A stretch of DNA of 10,283 bases. Source: Monoraphidium neglectum (taxonomy: Eukaryota; Chlorophyta; Chlorophyceae; Sphaeropleales; Selenastraceae). Under the pieces are notes generated by a model that was not told where the DNA came from, did not search any database, and saw only the letters and a program-made list of their open reading frames with translations. The stretch is from NCBI RefSeq assembly GCF_000611645.1, contig NW_014011479.1, forward strand, positions 1-10,283, in the 5' to 3' direction. A program made the translations under genes and the position numbers. This document shows positions 1-8,477 of this stretch, one piece after another; within the stretch, counting starts at the first letter, position 1, and each line of letters opens with the position of its first letter.

Positions 1-26
1 ACCCCCCCCCCTCACACACAAACCAG

Positions 27-3000
27 GCAGTGCGCAACCTGGATGACCTCGAGACAATGTCTGTGCCCCAAAAGTACCGTGAAATCATGACGTTCTGGAA
101 GTACTACTCCGGCCAGAAGGTGGCCCCCATCCCCACGCTCTTCGGTGAGCGCCACGCAGACAAGGCGCTGCCGCGCCCGCCGGCGCGGCGCGCACCTTGC
201 CCGGCGCGCGCCGCCGCTGCCGACAGGCGATCTGGCCGCGTGGATATGCGTGCCGGGAGCGCGGACGCAGGGGCGCCGGACCCCGACCCCGCCCGAGCCG
301 CACGCCGCCCGCCGCCCGCCTCCCGTCCGCCTCGCGCCGCCTCCTGCCAAACGACACCCCAACGCGACACACCAACCAATCGACGCGATCCCGGCCCGCC
401 CAGTGGGCGGCAACCACGAGGCACCGAACTACCTGTGGGAGCTCTACCACGGCGGCTGGGCGGCCCCCAACATCTACTTCCTGGGCTATGCCGGGGTGGT
501 GAAGTTTGGGGGCGTGCGCATCGCGGGGCTGAGCGGCATCTACACAGAAAACCACTACAGGTGGGCTGGGGCGGGCGCGGGCCGCCACCTTCTGTCAGGT
601 CGAACCCCTGAGGGAGCACGATGTATTGGGCCTGCAAGCTGGGGTCTTTGTGCAGATTGTGATTCGTTGAGTGTTTGCCGCTCTTACCGCCGAGCTGTGA
701 GGGGGGCAGCGTGCTGTGGGTGTTTTGGGGGAAGGGGGAGGGCGGCACGGCGAGGCGCCGGAACAAGTCAGGGTGCGCGTTTGCCGGGACGTGCGGCCGC
801 AGGGGCGCAGAGGTCGGCAGTGCCGGGCGCGCCGAACAGTGCCAGCTCATTGGCGGCATCGCGGCACCTGCGGCAATGTTCCGCGGCTCACTCCCTCCTA
901 TGCTCTGTTTTCTCGACCCTCGCCCCCGTGATTGCCACCCACCGGAACACGCCGCATCCCGCCCCCGCCGCACCCCGAAATCGTGCCCCCCAAAAGGATG
1001 GGCCACTTTGAGGTGCCCCCCTACACCCCCAGCAGCATGCGCAGCGCCTACCATGTGCGCCAGCTGGACGTGCACCGGCTCATGCAGGTCAGGGGACTAG
1101 GCAAATACCGCTTTGCTACGAAAGTTTTGCGGTTGAAACTTTGCGGTCGGACCAGTGGTGGGGGCGTCGCCATGGGCATCCAGCGTGGCAGCTGGTGCAT
1201 GTTGGTATGCGTGGCTTGTGCCCCTGGCACTGGCGGCGCTCCTGGTGCATCCGGCGCCTGGGCGTGCAAGCTCGCCCGTCTGTGCACCAATTCGGGTGTC
1301 GCTGACGCTCGGGCTCTTGCAATCTCCCTGCGAACGCCGCCCACGGCCTCCCACCCTCCCATACCCGACCCGGCCTCCTCATCTTTGCGCGCGTATACAA
1401 TGCGCACGCATTCACCAGCTCCTTGTGGCGTAGTAGACACCCTGACGCCCCCCGCTCCCCCCCCCTCTATGCCCCTCTTCGCAGCTGCGCGCCCCCTTGG
1501 ACGTGTTTGTGTCGCACGACTGGCCGCAGTGGATCACGCGATACGGGGATGCGGCGGCGCTTTTCAAGAAAAAGCCCTACTTCCAGAAAGAGGTGGGAGG
1601 AATATGAGGGGTCGGGGTTACGAGTTCGGTGGTCTTGGGCAACTGGTTGAAAGACTGGGGCCTGTTACTCTTAAGGTGAAGCGCTGCCTGGGCTCCAAGG
1701 ATGCTTGGCAGGCGCCAGGCTGTTTGTTGAGTACTGGGAGGGGGCCGAGGCTCCAGGGGGCTGCCGGCTTTGTTGGGGCTTGGTCGAGGAAGCATGAGGC
1801 TCGCAGCAGGCACAGCTCACTCACGGCGACAGCGGCTGAGCGTGGGACGGGCTGCTCATTGGTGCGGCGCGACTCTCACAGCCGCGCCTGCGGCTTGCGG
1901 CCTCTCCATACGGAGGGCAGCAACACCCAGCTAAGCTTTCACTCTCAAGCACACACTCCCACCCCCTTGCACACACACACACACTCTCCTCTCCTTTCCT
2001 CACCCAAAATGTCACAAGCTCTCTGTCCCTCCCCCACTTGCATCCACGTGCACACACACCCAAACGCACACACTAGCGCCCCTCAACACCTTCCTGCCCT
2101 CGCCCCTCAGGCCGAGCGCGGCGACCTGGGCAGCCCGGCCAACCTCGAGTTGCTCAACGCGCTGCAGCCAGGCCACTGGTTCAGCGCCCACCTGCACTGC
2201 AAATTCGCGGCCGTCGTGCCGCACGGCGGCGACGGCGGCGGGCTCGTCGGCGGCGGCGGCGGGCCGATACGGCTGCCGGGCTCGCCGCCTCGCGGCGGCG
2301 GGGCAGCGGCGGGAGCGGCGGGGCGGACGGGCGCCGGGGAGCGCGTGACTCGGTTCCTGGCGCTGGACAAGTGCCTGCCCGGGCGGCAGTTTTTGCAGGT
2401 GGGGCCATGTGGGGTTGGCCGGGGCGCCGGTGAATTGTCACGCCGCTGTATGATTGAAGGGGCTGGATGAGTCCAGAGTTGGTGGACGTGTCGCGTCCAG
2501 GAGTGGTAAGCGGCCGGTTTGATGGGCAGGCCTGTCTGTCAGGCAGGTGGTGGGGCAATCAGAATGTCAGCTCCTCGCCCTCGCGTGCCACACAAGCATT
2601 TGCGTTTATGGGGACACACACACACACACACACACACATGCACGTGCGCACACACACACACACACACGCACACACCCCAAGGTGCTTGAATTGGAGGCTA
2701 CCGGCCCCCTGAAGCTGCAGTACGACGAAGAGTGGCTGGCAGTGCTGAGGGCCACCCACCACCTCACCAGCCTGGACCAGCGGGGCCCCCAGCTGCCGCA
2801 GGGCTGGGGCGGCCGCGCCGGTGAGCAGGACTCACGGCCTTATGGCGCACGGGGGTCGTCGGTTGGCCGGGACGGAAACCAATGCGTTCCTTATCTCAGC
2901 TCTTGCTTCTTTCGCCTTGAAGCTGCGGTGCCGCGCCGCAGCTTGGGGAACCAGGCTGCGTTACGCGCCACCCCTGGCCGCCACGCCTCAGCAATCCAAT

Positions 3001-3390
3001 CATGCGTGCTAGGCGGCCCTGAGCAGGCCCACCCACATCTTGTTGACCAATCAGCGCTTCGCCAGACCCCTGCCCGCGCATGCCCCCACCCCCGCGCCAC
3101 ACTAACCCATGCACCCCTTGCGAAATCCGTCCCCTCTCAGGCCCGAGCCAGGAGGACCGGGACTTTGTGGCCGCAGCCCTTGCGCAGCGCGGCGGCCCCA
3201 CCATCCCGCAGAACTTTGCGCCGACCGCACCAGCCTACAACCCCTCCGCCGGCCGCCGCCGCGGGGCGCAGCCCCGGGCGGTGGCGCGCAACCCCCAGAC
3301 TGAGGCGCTGTTTGAGTTGATAGGGCGGCCCTTCAACTTGGAGCACGGCACAGGGTCCGCGGGCGGCGGCGGCGGCAGCTGGCAGCGGCC

Positions 3391-3429
<39 letters not shown>

Positions 3430-3799
3430 CTGGCAGGACGGCGGCGTCGGCGGGAGCAGCGGCGCGGGCCGCGCGCCGATGTTCGTGCCTGGGAGCGTGG
3501 TGCAGGCGGCTGGGACGGCGGCGGCGGCCCCGGCGCCGGCGGCTCCAAACCCGGAGGAGATTGATATCGACGACGATGAAGATGACGATATGGATGGCGG
3601 CGGCGGCGGGCAGGCGCCAGCGGCAGGGGCAGCAGCAGCGGCAGCAGCAGATGGGGGCAGCGGCGGAGGGGCGGCGGGCGGTGGTGGCCAGCAGGCGGCC
3701 GCGGCGGCGGCGCCCAACCCTGAGGAGATCGATTTGGGGGATGAGGATGAGGAGGATCCCCTGTTTGCACCGGTTGATCTGGGCACGTTCAAGCGGTGA
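27..3799 (+). CDS. DBR1: Lariat debranching enzyme DBR1 (5' end missing), seven exons in view
   Basis: DBR1 is the nuclear metallophosphoesterase that cuts the 2'-5' branch bond of excised intron lariats. Exons read from the sequence are 27-144, 404-560, 997-1087, 1485-1592, 2111-2398, 2682-2820 and 3141-3799, all GT-AG; joined they give 519 residues ending in TGA. In window numbering, the visible catalytic motifs are GGNHE (residues 41-45), SHDWP (132-136) and SAHLH (183-187), which carry conserved metal and phosphate ligands of the family. The C-terminal DBR1 domain follows, with [15 protein letters not shown] ending exon 5. The N-terminal Cys/His and Asp ligands must lie in upstream exons. 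The first acceptor is ambiguous: AG at 25-26 or at 29-30 both keep the frame. Unusual parts are a Gly/Ala-rich insertion after SAHLH, 12 glutamines (385-396) and two acidic NPEEID motifs in the tail (437 and 493). Identity is very secure; exact splice points are inferred from homology and phase. Confidence 0.95.
145..403 (+). other. DBR1 intron (259 bp)
   Basis: The donor is GTGAGC after TTC-G, and the acceptor is CCCAG before TGGGCGGC. The splice restores V-G-G-N-H-E with a phase 1 junction, so the conserved GNHE motif begins right after the intron. The sequence between is GC-rich and has no recognisable DBR1 homology. Confidence 0.9.
561..996 (+). other. DBR1 intron (436 bp)
   Basis: The donor is GTGGGC after CACTACAG, and the acceptor is CAAAAG before GATGGGCC. 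The split arginine codon AG|G joins HYR to MGHFEVPPY, which matches the family sequence HYR-x-GHFE-x-PPY. The acceptor has a C- and A-rich tract rather than a strong pyrimidine run. Confidence 0.85.
1088..1484 (+). other. DBR1 intron (397 bp)
   Basis: The donor GTCAGG is weak, following CTCATGCAG. The acceptor CTCTTCGCAG is strong and sits after a C-rich tract. The phase 0 junction joins HRLMQ to [14 protein letters not shown], as expected for DBR1. Confidence 0.88.
1593..2110 (+). other. DBR1 intron (518 bp) with CA-rich 3' third
   Basis: The donor is GTGGGA after CAGAAAGAG, and the acceptor is CGCCCCTCAG. The phase 0 junction joins FQKE to [15 protein letters not shown]. Positions about 1945-2075 are rich in CACAC, including a 15-base pure CA run at 1970-1984. 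This is the longest intron in the gene as seen here. Confidence 0.88.
1970..1984. repeat. CA microsatellite in DBR1 intron
   Basis: A pure 15-base CA run inside a wider CA-rich stretch (about 1945-2075) of the 518-bp intron. Confidence 0.9.
2399..2681 (+). other. DBR1 intron (283 bp) ending in a compound CA microsatellite
   Basis: The donor is GTGGGG after TTTTTGCAG, and the acceptor is CCCCAAG before GTGCTTGAA. The phase 0 junction joins GRQFLQ to [19 protein letters not shown], matching the DBR1 C-terminal domain. The normal polypyrimidine tract is replaced by CA repeats up to about ten bases from the acceptor. Confidence 0.85.
2614..2667. repeat. Compound CA microsatellite near a splice acceptor
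   Basis: A 25-base AC run at 2614-2638 and a 19-base CA run at 2649-2667 are separated by a short interruption containing CACGTGCG. The block ends 14 bases before the DBR1 exon that starts at 2682. Confidence 0.95.
2821..3140 (+). other. DBR1 intron (320 bp)
   Basis: The donor is GTGAGC after GGCCGCGCCG, and the acceptor CCCCTCTCAG has a clean pyrimidine tract. The phase 1 glycine junction joins GWGGRAG to [15 protein letters not shown] and opens the large last exon. Confidence 0.9.
3392..3427 (+). repeat. (CAG)12 tract encoding polyglutamine in DBR1
   Basis: Twelve uninterrupted CAG codons encode glutamines 385-396 (window numbering) in the non-catalytic tail. They are preceded by a GGC-rich glycine run. 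Pure codon repetition suggests replication slippage. Confidence 0.95.
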
Positions 3800-4140
3800 C
3801 GCCGGTGACCTCCGGGGTGGGAGGGCGGCGCCGGGTCTGGTGGGCAGCGCGGGGGGGCCGGCTGCGTGTCCAGTGACGGGGCAGCCTGCTCGCTGCTTTC
3901 CCCCGGCTGGTGCAGCTGCACAAGCGGCTGGGCGTCTGCTTTGGGACTGTGGCTTTGATTGGCGTTGGTTCGTCCGCGGTTCCCCTGCAGTGACTGCGCC
4001 CCTCCATGGCACAAGGCTTTGCGCTCTGCCCCGGTCATGCGGCCGCTCTCACGGAAGTCACTGCGGCCGACTGCTATAGTACGAAATGTTGACAGAGGCC
4101 ATAACTGAAGTATTGCGGCAGTATGGAAACATTCATGGGG
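3800..4140 (+). other. DBR1 3' flank / tail-to-tail intergenic region
   Basis: Between the DBR1 stop and the LSM8 poly(A) signal there is no convincing gene. I found no plus-strand TGTAA in this stretch. The nearest signal-like site is the palindromic TGTACA at 4193-4198. The DBR1 transcript may therefore run into the LSM8 3' UTR on the opposite strand. This is an inference. Confidence 0.5.
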
Positions 4141-4145
4141 TTACA
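4141..4145 (-). terminator. Candidate poly(A) signal TGTAA for LSM8
   Basis: TTACA on the plus strand reads TGTAA on the minus strand, the usual chlorophyte polyadenylation signal. It lies about 370 bases after the LSM8 stop, so cleavage would be expected about 10-20 bases further, near 4125. The 3' UTR (4146-4517) holds no other recognised gene. Confidence 0.6.
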
Positions 4146-4517
4146 ATGACGCCGAGCAGTGTGTGATGAGAGACCAAGTAAAAGACAAGCACTGTACATC
4201 CAAACGACGCAAGACGACAGACGAAACAGGCAACGCACACAAGCGAGCCTGCAGCATCAACTTGGCACCAGGAAAAAGGGGTACACCGGCGCAAACACGG
4301 GGGTGCTCACCAACAAACACTCTACAAGAAATGCTTAAAGCCGACCACAGCCGGCCGAAGAGAGGCCTCCACCGCAACGGCGAGCCCGGCCACTGAGACA
4401 GCGCGCCCGCGCACACATCCGCGTGCGTGAGCCGTCGGGCGTACGACCAGGTGCCACCACAGCAGCTGTCGCGCTGCCAAATGCGGCGGCTCTGCTGCGC
4501 GCCGCGGCCAGCTGCAG

Positions 4518-5896
4518 TCAGCCGTGCGTGACGGCCTTCAAGGGCGGCGCCCGTATGGACCCCAGGTCCAGCTGCGCGTCAGCTTCCTCGTCAACCTGCC
4601 CCACCACGGCGCTGCGGGGGTACAGGGATGAATGCAGGGGGCTCAGTGGTGGGATGCATTATGAGGATTGGAGGTTGGTGGGCGCGATAATGGGACAGCA
4701 GATGTGGGCGTGCCCAGACCTGTCCTGCAGCGTTGCTGAGGACGGGCGGCATGCAGACAATGGCATGATGGGATCTGTTGCCGCACCACTGCTCCACAGA
4801 TTGAGGGCAGGAAGCCAGCCTGGCAGACGTGGGTGCAGTCGAGGTTCTGCCACGGCTTTGCTGCTCGCCCGCTCCCCCCCCCAAAGGACGTTGGACCCCA
4901 AACCCTGAGTGTCGGCTGTTAAGCTCACATGTTGTCCCCGCGGATGACGTACAGCCCCAATGCCAGCACATCTACCCCCGCCTGCAGGTTTGAGGGTGCC
5001 AAGGAGGCAGAGACGGGCCTATCAGACGTGCAGACGTTGTGTGCCCACACGGCAAGGGCAGATTTAAATGTGCGTCCAGCAACCAACACAGAGCCGCGCC
5101 GACCGCGGCTGGGTTGCTGCTGCCTGCCAAGCAGCGCCTGCGCCGCAGTGCTCCTGCGCGGTCCAACGATCCTGCCTGGCCTGGGGCCCAACTGGGATGC
5201 AGACGCAGCACCAGGCACCGCCAGGCTGCCCTGCCTGCTTCTGAGCACTCGCAACCTCGGACGGCGCACCATCTGCTGGCGGCCGCCTCGGAACGCTGCC
5301 CAGGCCGCCAGAGCGGCGCCCACTTCTTCCCCCACAGCACCCCACGGCAGCACAGCAATTGACCAGCCAACATCCACATGTCATGTCGGCAGGCGCTCAC
5401 ACGCACGCTGCCGGCTTCCGCCCATAGCGGCACACGCAAGCCAGCAGCCACACGACAGCGTTGTGCAATGGTACGCACCTTAGTGGAGTATACCCGCTCG
5501 TGAGAGTCCTCCAAAATCAGGTTGGTTGCCTGGTCGTATCCCCGCAGAATGCCCTGACATTTGGGTGGTGCCAGAGCTGGGTGAGGGCTGGGATACACCA
5601 GGGCGCCAATGCAGCGAGTACCAGCGGCGTCAGTGCGATGCTGGTTGCACCTCAGGCGACTGCACCCCAGGCGCAACGCCCATAGCTATCAGCGTTGCTT
5701 GAATCATTGACAGACTTGGCGCAGCTCACCACGATGTGGCGCCCATCGTTCGTGATCACGGTGACCACGCCTGAAAGAGCAGCAGGGGTAACATGTGTAA
5801 CTGGGATGTATTTCAAATCATCTCTGAAGCGCCTTTACGCCACTCACTGTCCACCATGTTGACGAGGCCCGTTCCCTGGGTGGGCTTGTCCCCCAT
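4518..5896 (-). CDS. LSM8: U6 snRNA-associated Sm-like protein LSm8
   Basis: LSm8 defines the nuclear LSm2-8 heptamer that binds the 3' uridine tail of U6 snRNA and supports U4/U6 assembly and U6 stability. Minus-strand exons, in reading order, are 5896-5848, 5770-5730, 5553-5479, 4981-4929 and 4611-4518. Phases agree at every junction and give 103 residues plus TGA. The Sm1 part runs from about residue 15 to 47 (VVTVITNDGRHIVG ... NLILEDSHERVYS), the Sm2 part from 62 to 77 (ALGLYVIRGDNIAVVG). The RGDN of Sm2 and the tail QLDLGSIRAPPLKAVTHG fit LSm8 rather than LSm1. The start chosen has a good context (GCCATGG); Met14 is an alternative that would cost part of the N-terminal helix. Introns are 77, 176, 497 and 317 bp. 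It is convergent with DBR1. Confidence 0.96.
4612..4928 (-). other. LSM8 intron 4 (317 bp)
   Basis: On the minus strand the donor is GTGAGC after GACAACAT and the acceptor is CCCCCGCAG. The phase 2 splice restores R-G-D-N-I-A-V-V-G, the Sm2 motif. Without splicing the frame would end almost at once after GDNM. Confidence 0.93.
4982..5478 (-). other. LSM8 intron 3 (497 bp)
   Basis: On the minus strand the donor is GTGCGT after ACTAAG and the acceptor is AACCTGCAG. The phase 0 junction STK|AGVDVLALG preserves the family length between Sm1 and Sm2. No separate gene is recognised in it. Confidence 0.92.
5554..5729 (-). other. LSM8 intron 2 (176 bp)
   Basis: On the minus strand the donor is GTGAGC after ATCGTG and the acceptor is AAATGTCAG. 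The phase 0 junction joins GRHIV to GILRGYDQ inside Sm1. Confidence 0.93.
5771..5847 (-). other. LSM8 intron 1 (77 bp)
   Basis: On the minus strand the donor GTGAGT is strong and the acceptor GCTGCTCTTTCAG has a clean pyrimidine tract. The phase 1 junction makes VDS|VVTVIT. At 77 bp it is the shortest intron confirmed by homology here, showing that this genome splices very short introns. Confidence 0.92.
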
Positions 5897-6017
5897 GGCG
5901 CCCGCCTGGGCCCCTTGGGCCGTGGTGTGCTAAGATCGATAACTCAAAATCGTTTGGTGACGTGTGGGTAGGCTGTGACGATCGAGCACTAGATCCCCAG
6001 ATCAATATCGCAATGGC
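5897..6017 (-). promoter_or_regulatory. Short LSM8 upstream region
   Basis: Only about 120 bases separate the LSM8 ATG from the poly(A) signal of the methyltransferase gene that precedes it on the same strand. The LSM8 5' UTR and core promoter must lie here or overlap the upstream gene's 3' UTR. It is more AT-rich than the exons. I see no clear TATA box. Confidence 0.45.
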
Positions 6018-6022
6018 TTACA
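6018..6022 (-). terminator. Candidate poly(A) signal TGTAA for the methyltransferase gene
   Basis: Plus-strand TTACA reads TGTAA on the minus strand, about 317 bases after the methyltransferase stop codon. The stretch between (6023-6338) is then its 3' UTR and shows no other gene. Confidence 0.6.
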
Positions 6023-6338
6023 CGGATATGTATGAATATTCTTCAATTCATTTGTGTGGAATTGGAGGGATATGCTGTGCAGTCGCCCAGCATGTCTTCA
6101 CACACGCATACCTGCCCAGACAGAAGCGAGGGAGGCGGCCAAGGCGTGTCGGCCAAACGCAAGTGTGTCAGCCGGCCCGCGCAATAGCCGTAGCAAGAAC
6201 GAATAAGAGTGCGTCAGCATCAAGTGTTGCGTCATAGTGATTGCGCTCCGACGATCAATGAAATGCGGGGCTAGCAGCAAGAAAGCTGCCACAGGGTGCT
6301 CTTCTTGTGCTGGCTGTGGAAGAAAAACTCTCGTTTGT

Positions 6339-7790
6339 TCATCTCCGCCTGCACACAAAGGCCTCAGTCACGATATCAAACATGGCCACCCCTTCCTCCG
6401 CCCCCTCGCTCTCGCCCCCTCGCAGCCGCCCACCAAACCTCTCTGCATGCCGGTCCGCCCACGCCGCCACCGCCCGCCGCACCTCCCCCTCGCGCTCCGC
6501 CTCGGGCAGTGATGCCACGAAGCTGTTGCTCAGCACGCGCAGCCAGGCGCCCTCCCTGGTGAGCGGCTGCCTGGACCGGAACAGCTTGCTGCAGGCGGAA
6601 GGGCTGGGCGACACGTCAAACAGCTCAGCAAACCAGGGGGACGCCAGGGCGGCCGTGTGAGTGCCAAGGCCTGCGTTCGTGCATCAGGTGACGGCGGCAG
6701 TTCAGGGCCAGGCCGCCCGGCCGGCAATGGGCCCGCAATTGTTTTGTAAGCTGCGGCCTCGCCTGCCGTCGCCAGGCGGCCCGGAGGCGAGCTGTCGGGT
6801 CGGCTCGCGTGTGGGAGGCGCAGGCCGGCTTGCAGGACGCGCGGCGCCCACGCGGCTGGCTCAGCAACCGGCCGTCCCCTACCCCCGTCGCCGCATGGCG
6901 TCACCAAAGGGGTTGGGCTGCATATGTCCGTCTGCAGGCAACATAACAGCAATAAGAACGTTCCTCGTGATAATGGCTCACCGTAGTTTGGGACGCCTGC
7001 CCGCCTGGCGTACGGCTGGAAGATGTCCAGGAAGTCCCTCATCCAGGGCTGCCCTGCATCCTCCAGGTTCCACAGCAGCGCCAGGCCGCCGCCCGGCCTC
7101 AGGACGCGCCGCAGCTCCCGGCACGCCTCGGGCGTGGCAAACCCTGAGAACGCGCGCGGGCGCGGCGAGGGGCCGGGACGGTGTTTGGGGAGGTCCTTGT
7201 TGAGCGGCGAGCGCTTGAGGGGTGTGCAGGCGAGCGTGATGCCTGGCTGTGTTGTTGCGTGGCGGTGCGCCAAGGGGAGGCCTGCTCCTGCAACCGTACA
7301 CCTTCTCACAGCACAAATGCCATGGCAGGCAGCAACTCGCACGAAGAAATGTTACCCCCCACTCACAATGGAAGGCCTGGCCCACGAAGACGGCGTCAAA
7401 CGCTGCGTCCTCGAAAGGCAGCGCCGCCGCCTCTGCCGCCACGACCGGCACCCCCGGGCACGCGCGCGAGAACGCGTCGCACATGCCCGCGCTCGGCTCG
7501 GCCGCGGAGAGGTCAAACAGGTCCAGGGCTGCTAGCTGGGCAGTCAGCTTCCCGGTGCCTGCTGCCAGGTCGAGCACACGCGGCCTGCCCGCGGCAGGGG
7601 GACCGCCGGCAGGCGAGTTGCCATCGCAGACGGGGCCGGGGCGGCGGAGGCCGAGCGCGTCGATGCAGTGGGCGATGGACTCTGGGGGGTAGGACGGCCG
7701 AGCTGCCTCGTAGGCAGACAGGCCGGCGCCTCCAAAGCCCAACTTGGCTATGGGATGCACGCCGACGGCGGCCGCGGCGCCGTTGGGCAT
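6339..7790 (-). CDS. Class I SAM-dependent methyltransferase (Methyltransf_11 type)
   Basis: Minus-strand exons 7790-7367, 7143-6982 and 6670-6339 join in phase to give 305 residues. The N-terminal YEAARPSYPPE (27-37) is typical of this small-molecule methyltransferase group. SAM-binding motif I is VLDLAAGTGKLT (72-83); an acidic residue after it (E98 in SAAEPS) fits the ribose-binding position. LPFEDAAFDAV (124-134) and GQAFHW (137-142) follow, then the motif III-like RRVLRPGGGLALLWN (153-167). The C-terminal part (LTREGAWLRVLSNSFVASLP ... VAMFDIVTEAFVCRRR) matches the usual ending of the family. The ATG at 7790 is the first after an in-frame TGA, which supports the start, and there is no obvious transit peptide. 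Yeast relatives include TMT1 and CRG1 (family knowledge), but the substrate cannot be predicted. Head to tail with LSM8. Confidence 0.88.
6671..6981 (-). other. Methyltransferase intron 2 (311 bp)
   Basis: On the minus strand the donor is GTGAGC after AACTACG and the acceptor is CGAACGCAG. The phase 1 splice makes a glycine codon and leads into LGTHTAALASPWFAELFDV. Reading through instead hits stops and loses the family C-terminus. The acceptor lacks a good pyrimidine tract, so its exact site is slightly less sure. Confidence 0.8.
7144..7366 (-). other. Methyltransferase intron 1 (223 bp)
   Basis: On the minus strand the donor GTGAGT follows TTCCATT and the acceptor is GTTCTCAG before GGTTTGCC. 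The split codon T|GG gives tryptophan and restores the family motif AFHWF, strong support for the junction. Confidence 0.92.
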
Positions 7791-8474
7791 GGGGCCAAAC
7801 CCGCCCAAAGGTGATGAGCGCCGCTGGGTTCACGCAATTGCCGCTGATGAAAGGGTTGGCGGGTTTTAGGTGCTGAGAGCGCGTAACAAACTAGGGATCA
7901 CGAAGCTTCAATGGCTTACTTAAGTTACAGTTCGCCTACTGCCACGGGCACAACACTGTAAGCGATCAGACCGAGTTACAAAGGGAGATCGTGTGTTGCG
8001 CGCTGTTATGCGCCAATTAAAGCATCATGAGTGGTGCAAAATTGTGTTTCAATCAAGGCGCATTGTTCACGCAAGCCCTATGTCAGTAGCCCAGACTTGA
8101 GCAGCGACCACGTTCGGCACCCGGTCACACAACCGCTGCTCCTTGCACAACGTGTGCATGCGTCAAGGGTCGTCGAGGTGTAAGCATGCAGCACCACTGC
8201 AGAACAGGTGCATGACACCTCATTGCAGGCTTCGTAGGCCGCGTGCGACAACCACCTACCTGGCTCGCCCATGCTGTGCCTACTTTCGCTTGCCCCCATG
8301 ATGGGTCAGCCAATACCTGCCGCCCACCAGCCGGGCCCAGCACATGAACCCCTGACCATTCTTCCAGGTGCCGTCAAAGAGTTACGCTAGAAATGCATGA
8401 AAGCAAGAATGGGAGGCAAGCGCCAGCAACCACGCCGTGAGCTCCTCCAGACCCTCCCGCACGGCTGGAAGTCA
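7791..8474. other. Intergenic region, methyltransferase upstream side
   Basis: This holds the upstream region of the methyltransferase gene near 7790, including the in-frame TGA before its ATG. I see no clear TATA box. Further out no reading frame has family motifs or the exon-like codon use of the neighbouring genes. TGTAA-like sites occur on both strands (plus 7957 and 8184; minus near 7925 and 7976) without an attached gene. Nothing else is recognised. Confidence 0.5.
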
Positions 8475-8477
8475 TCA

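Noticed and set aside
104..1075. Long minus-strand open frame of 323 codons opposite DBR1
   Set aside because: It is the antisense of GC-rich DBR1 exons and introns, is rich in Arg, Pro and Gly, and shows no family motif.
932..2470. Long plus-strand open frame of 512 codons
   Set aside because: It reads through two DBR1 introns. Only the parts 997-1087 and 2111-2398 are coding; the middle is intron sequence and the SHDWP exon lies in another frame.
2614..2670. Possible CRISPR-like or direct repeat array
   Set aside because: It is a dinucleotide microsatellite with no spacers.
3137..4038. Two overlapping long minus-strand frames opposite the last DBR1 exon
   Set aside because: They consist of polyleucine, polycysteine and polyalanine runs produced by the CAG and GGC repeats of the coding strand.
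4423..5685. Plus-strand frames across LSM8
   Set aside because: They are shadows of the LSM8 exons and introns; the minus-strand exons give a full family match with consistent phases.
7023..7876. Overlapping plus-strand frames opposite the methyltransferase
   Set aside because: They lack motifs and are Arg/Pro-rich antisense; the minus strand carries the SAM-binding motifs.
7957..7961. Plus-strand TGTAA as a poly(A) signal
   Set aside because: There is no plus-strand gene upstream that could use it. The same holds for plus-strand TGTAA near 5800, 6746 and 8184, so these are likely chance.
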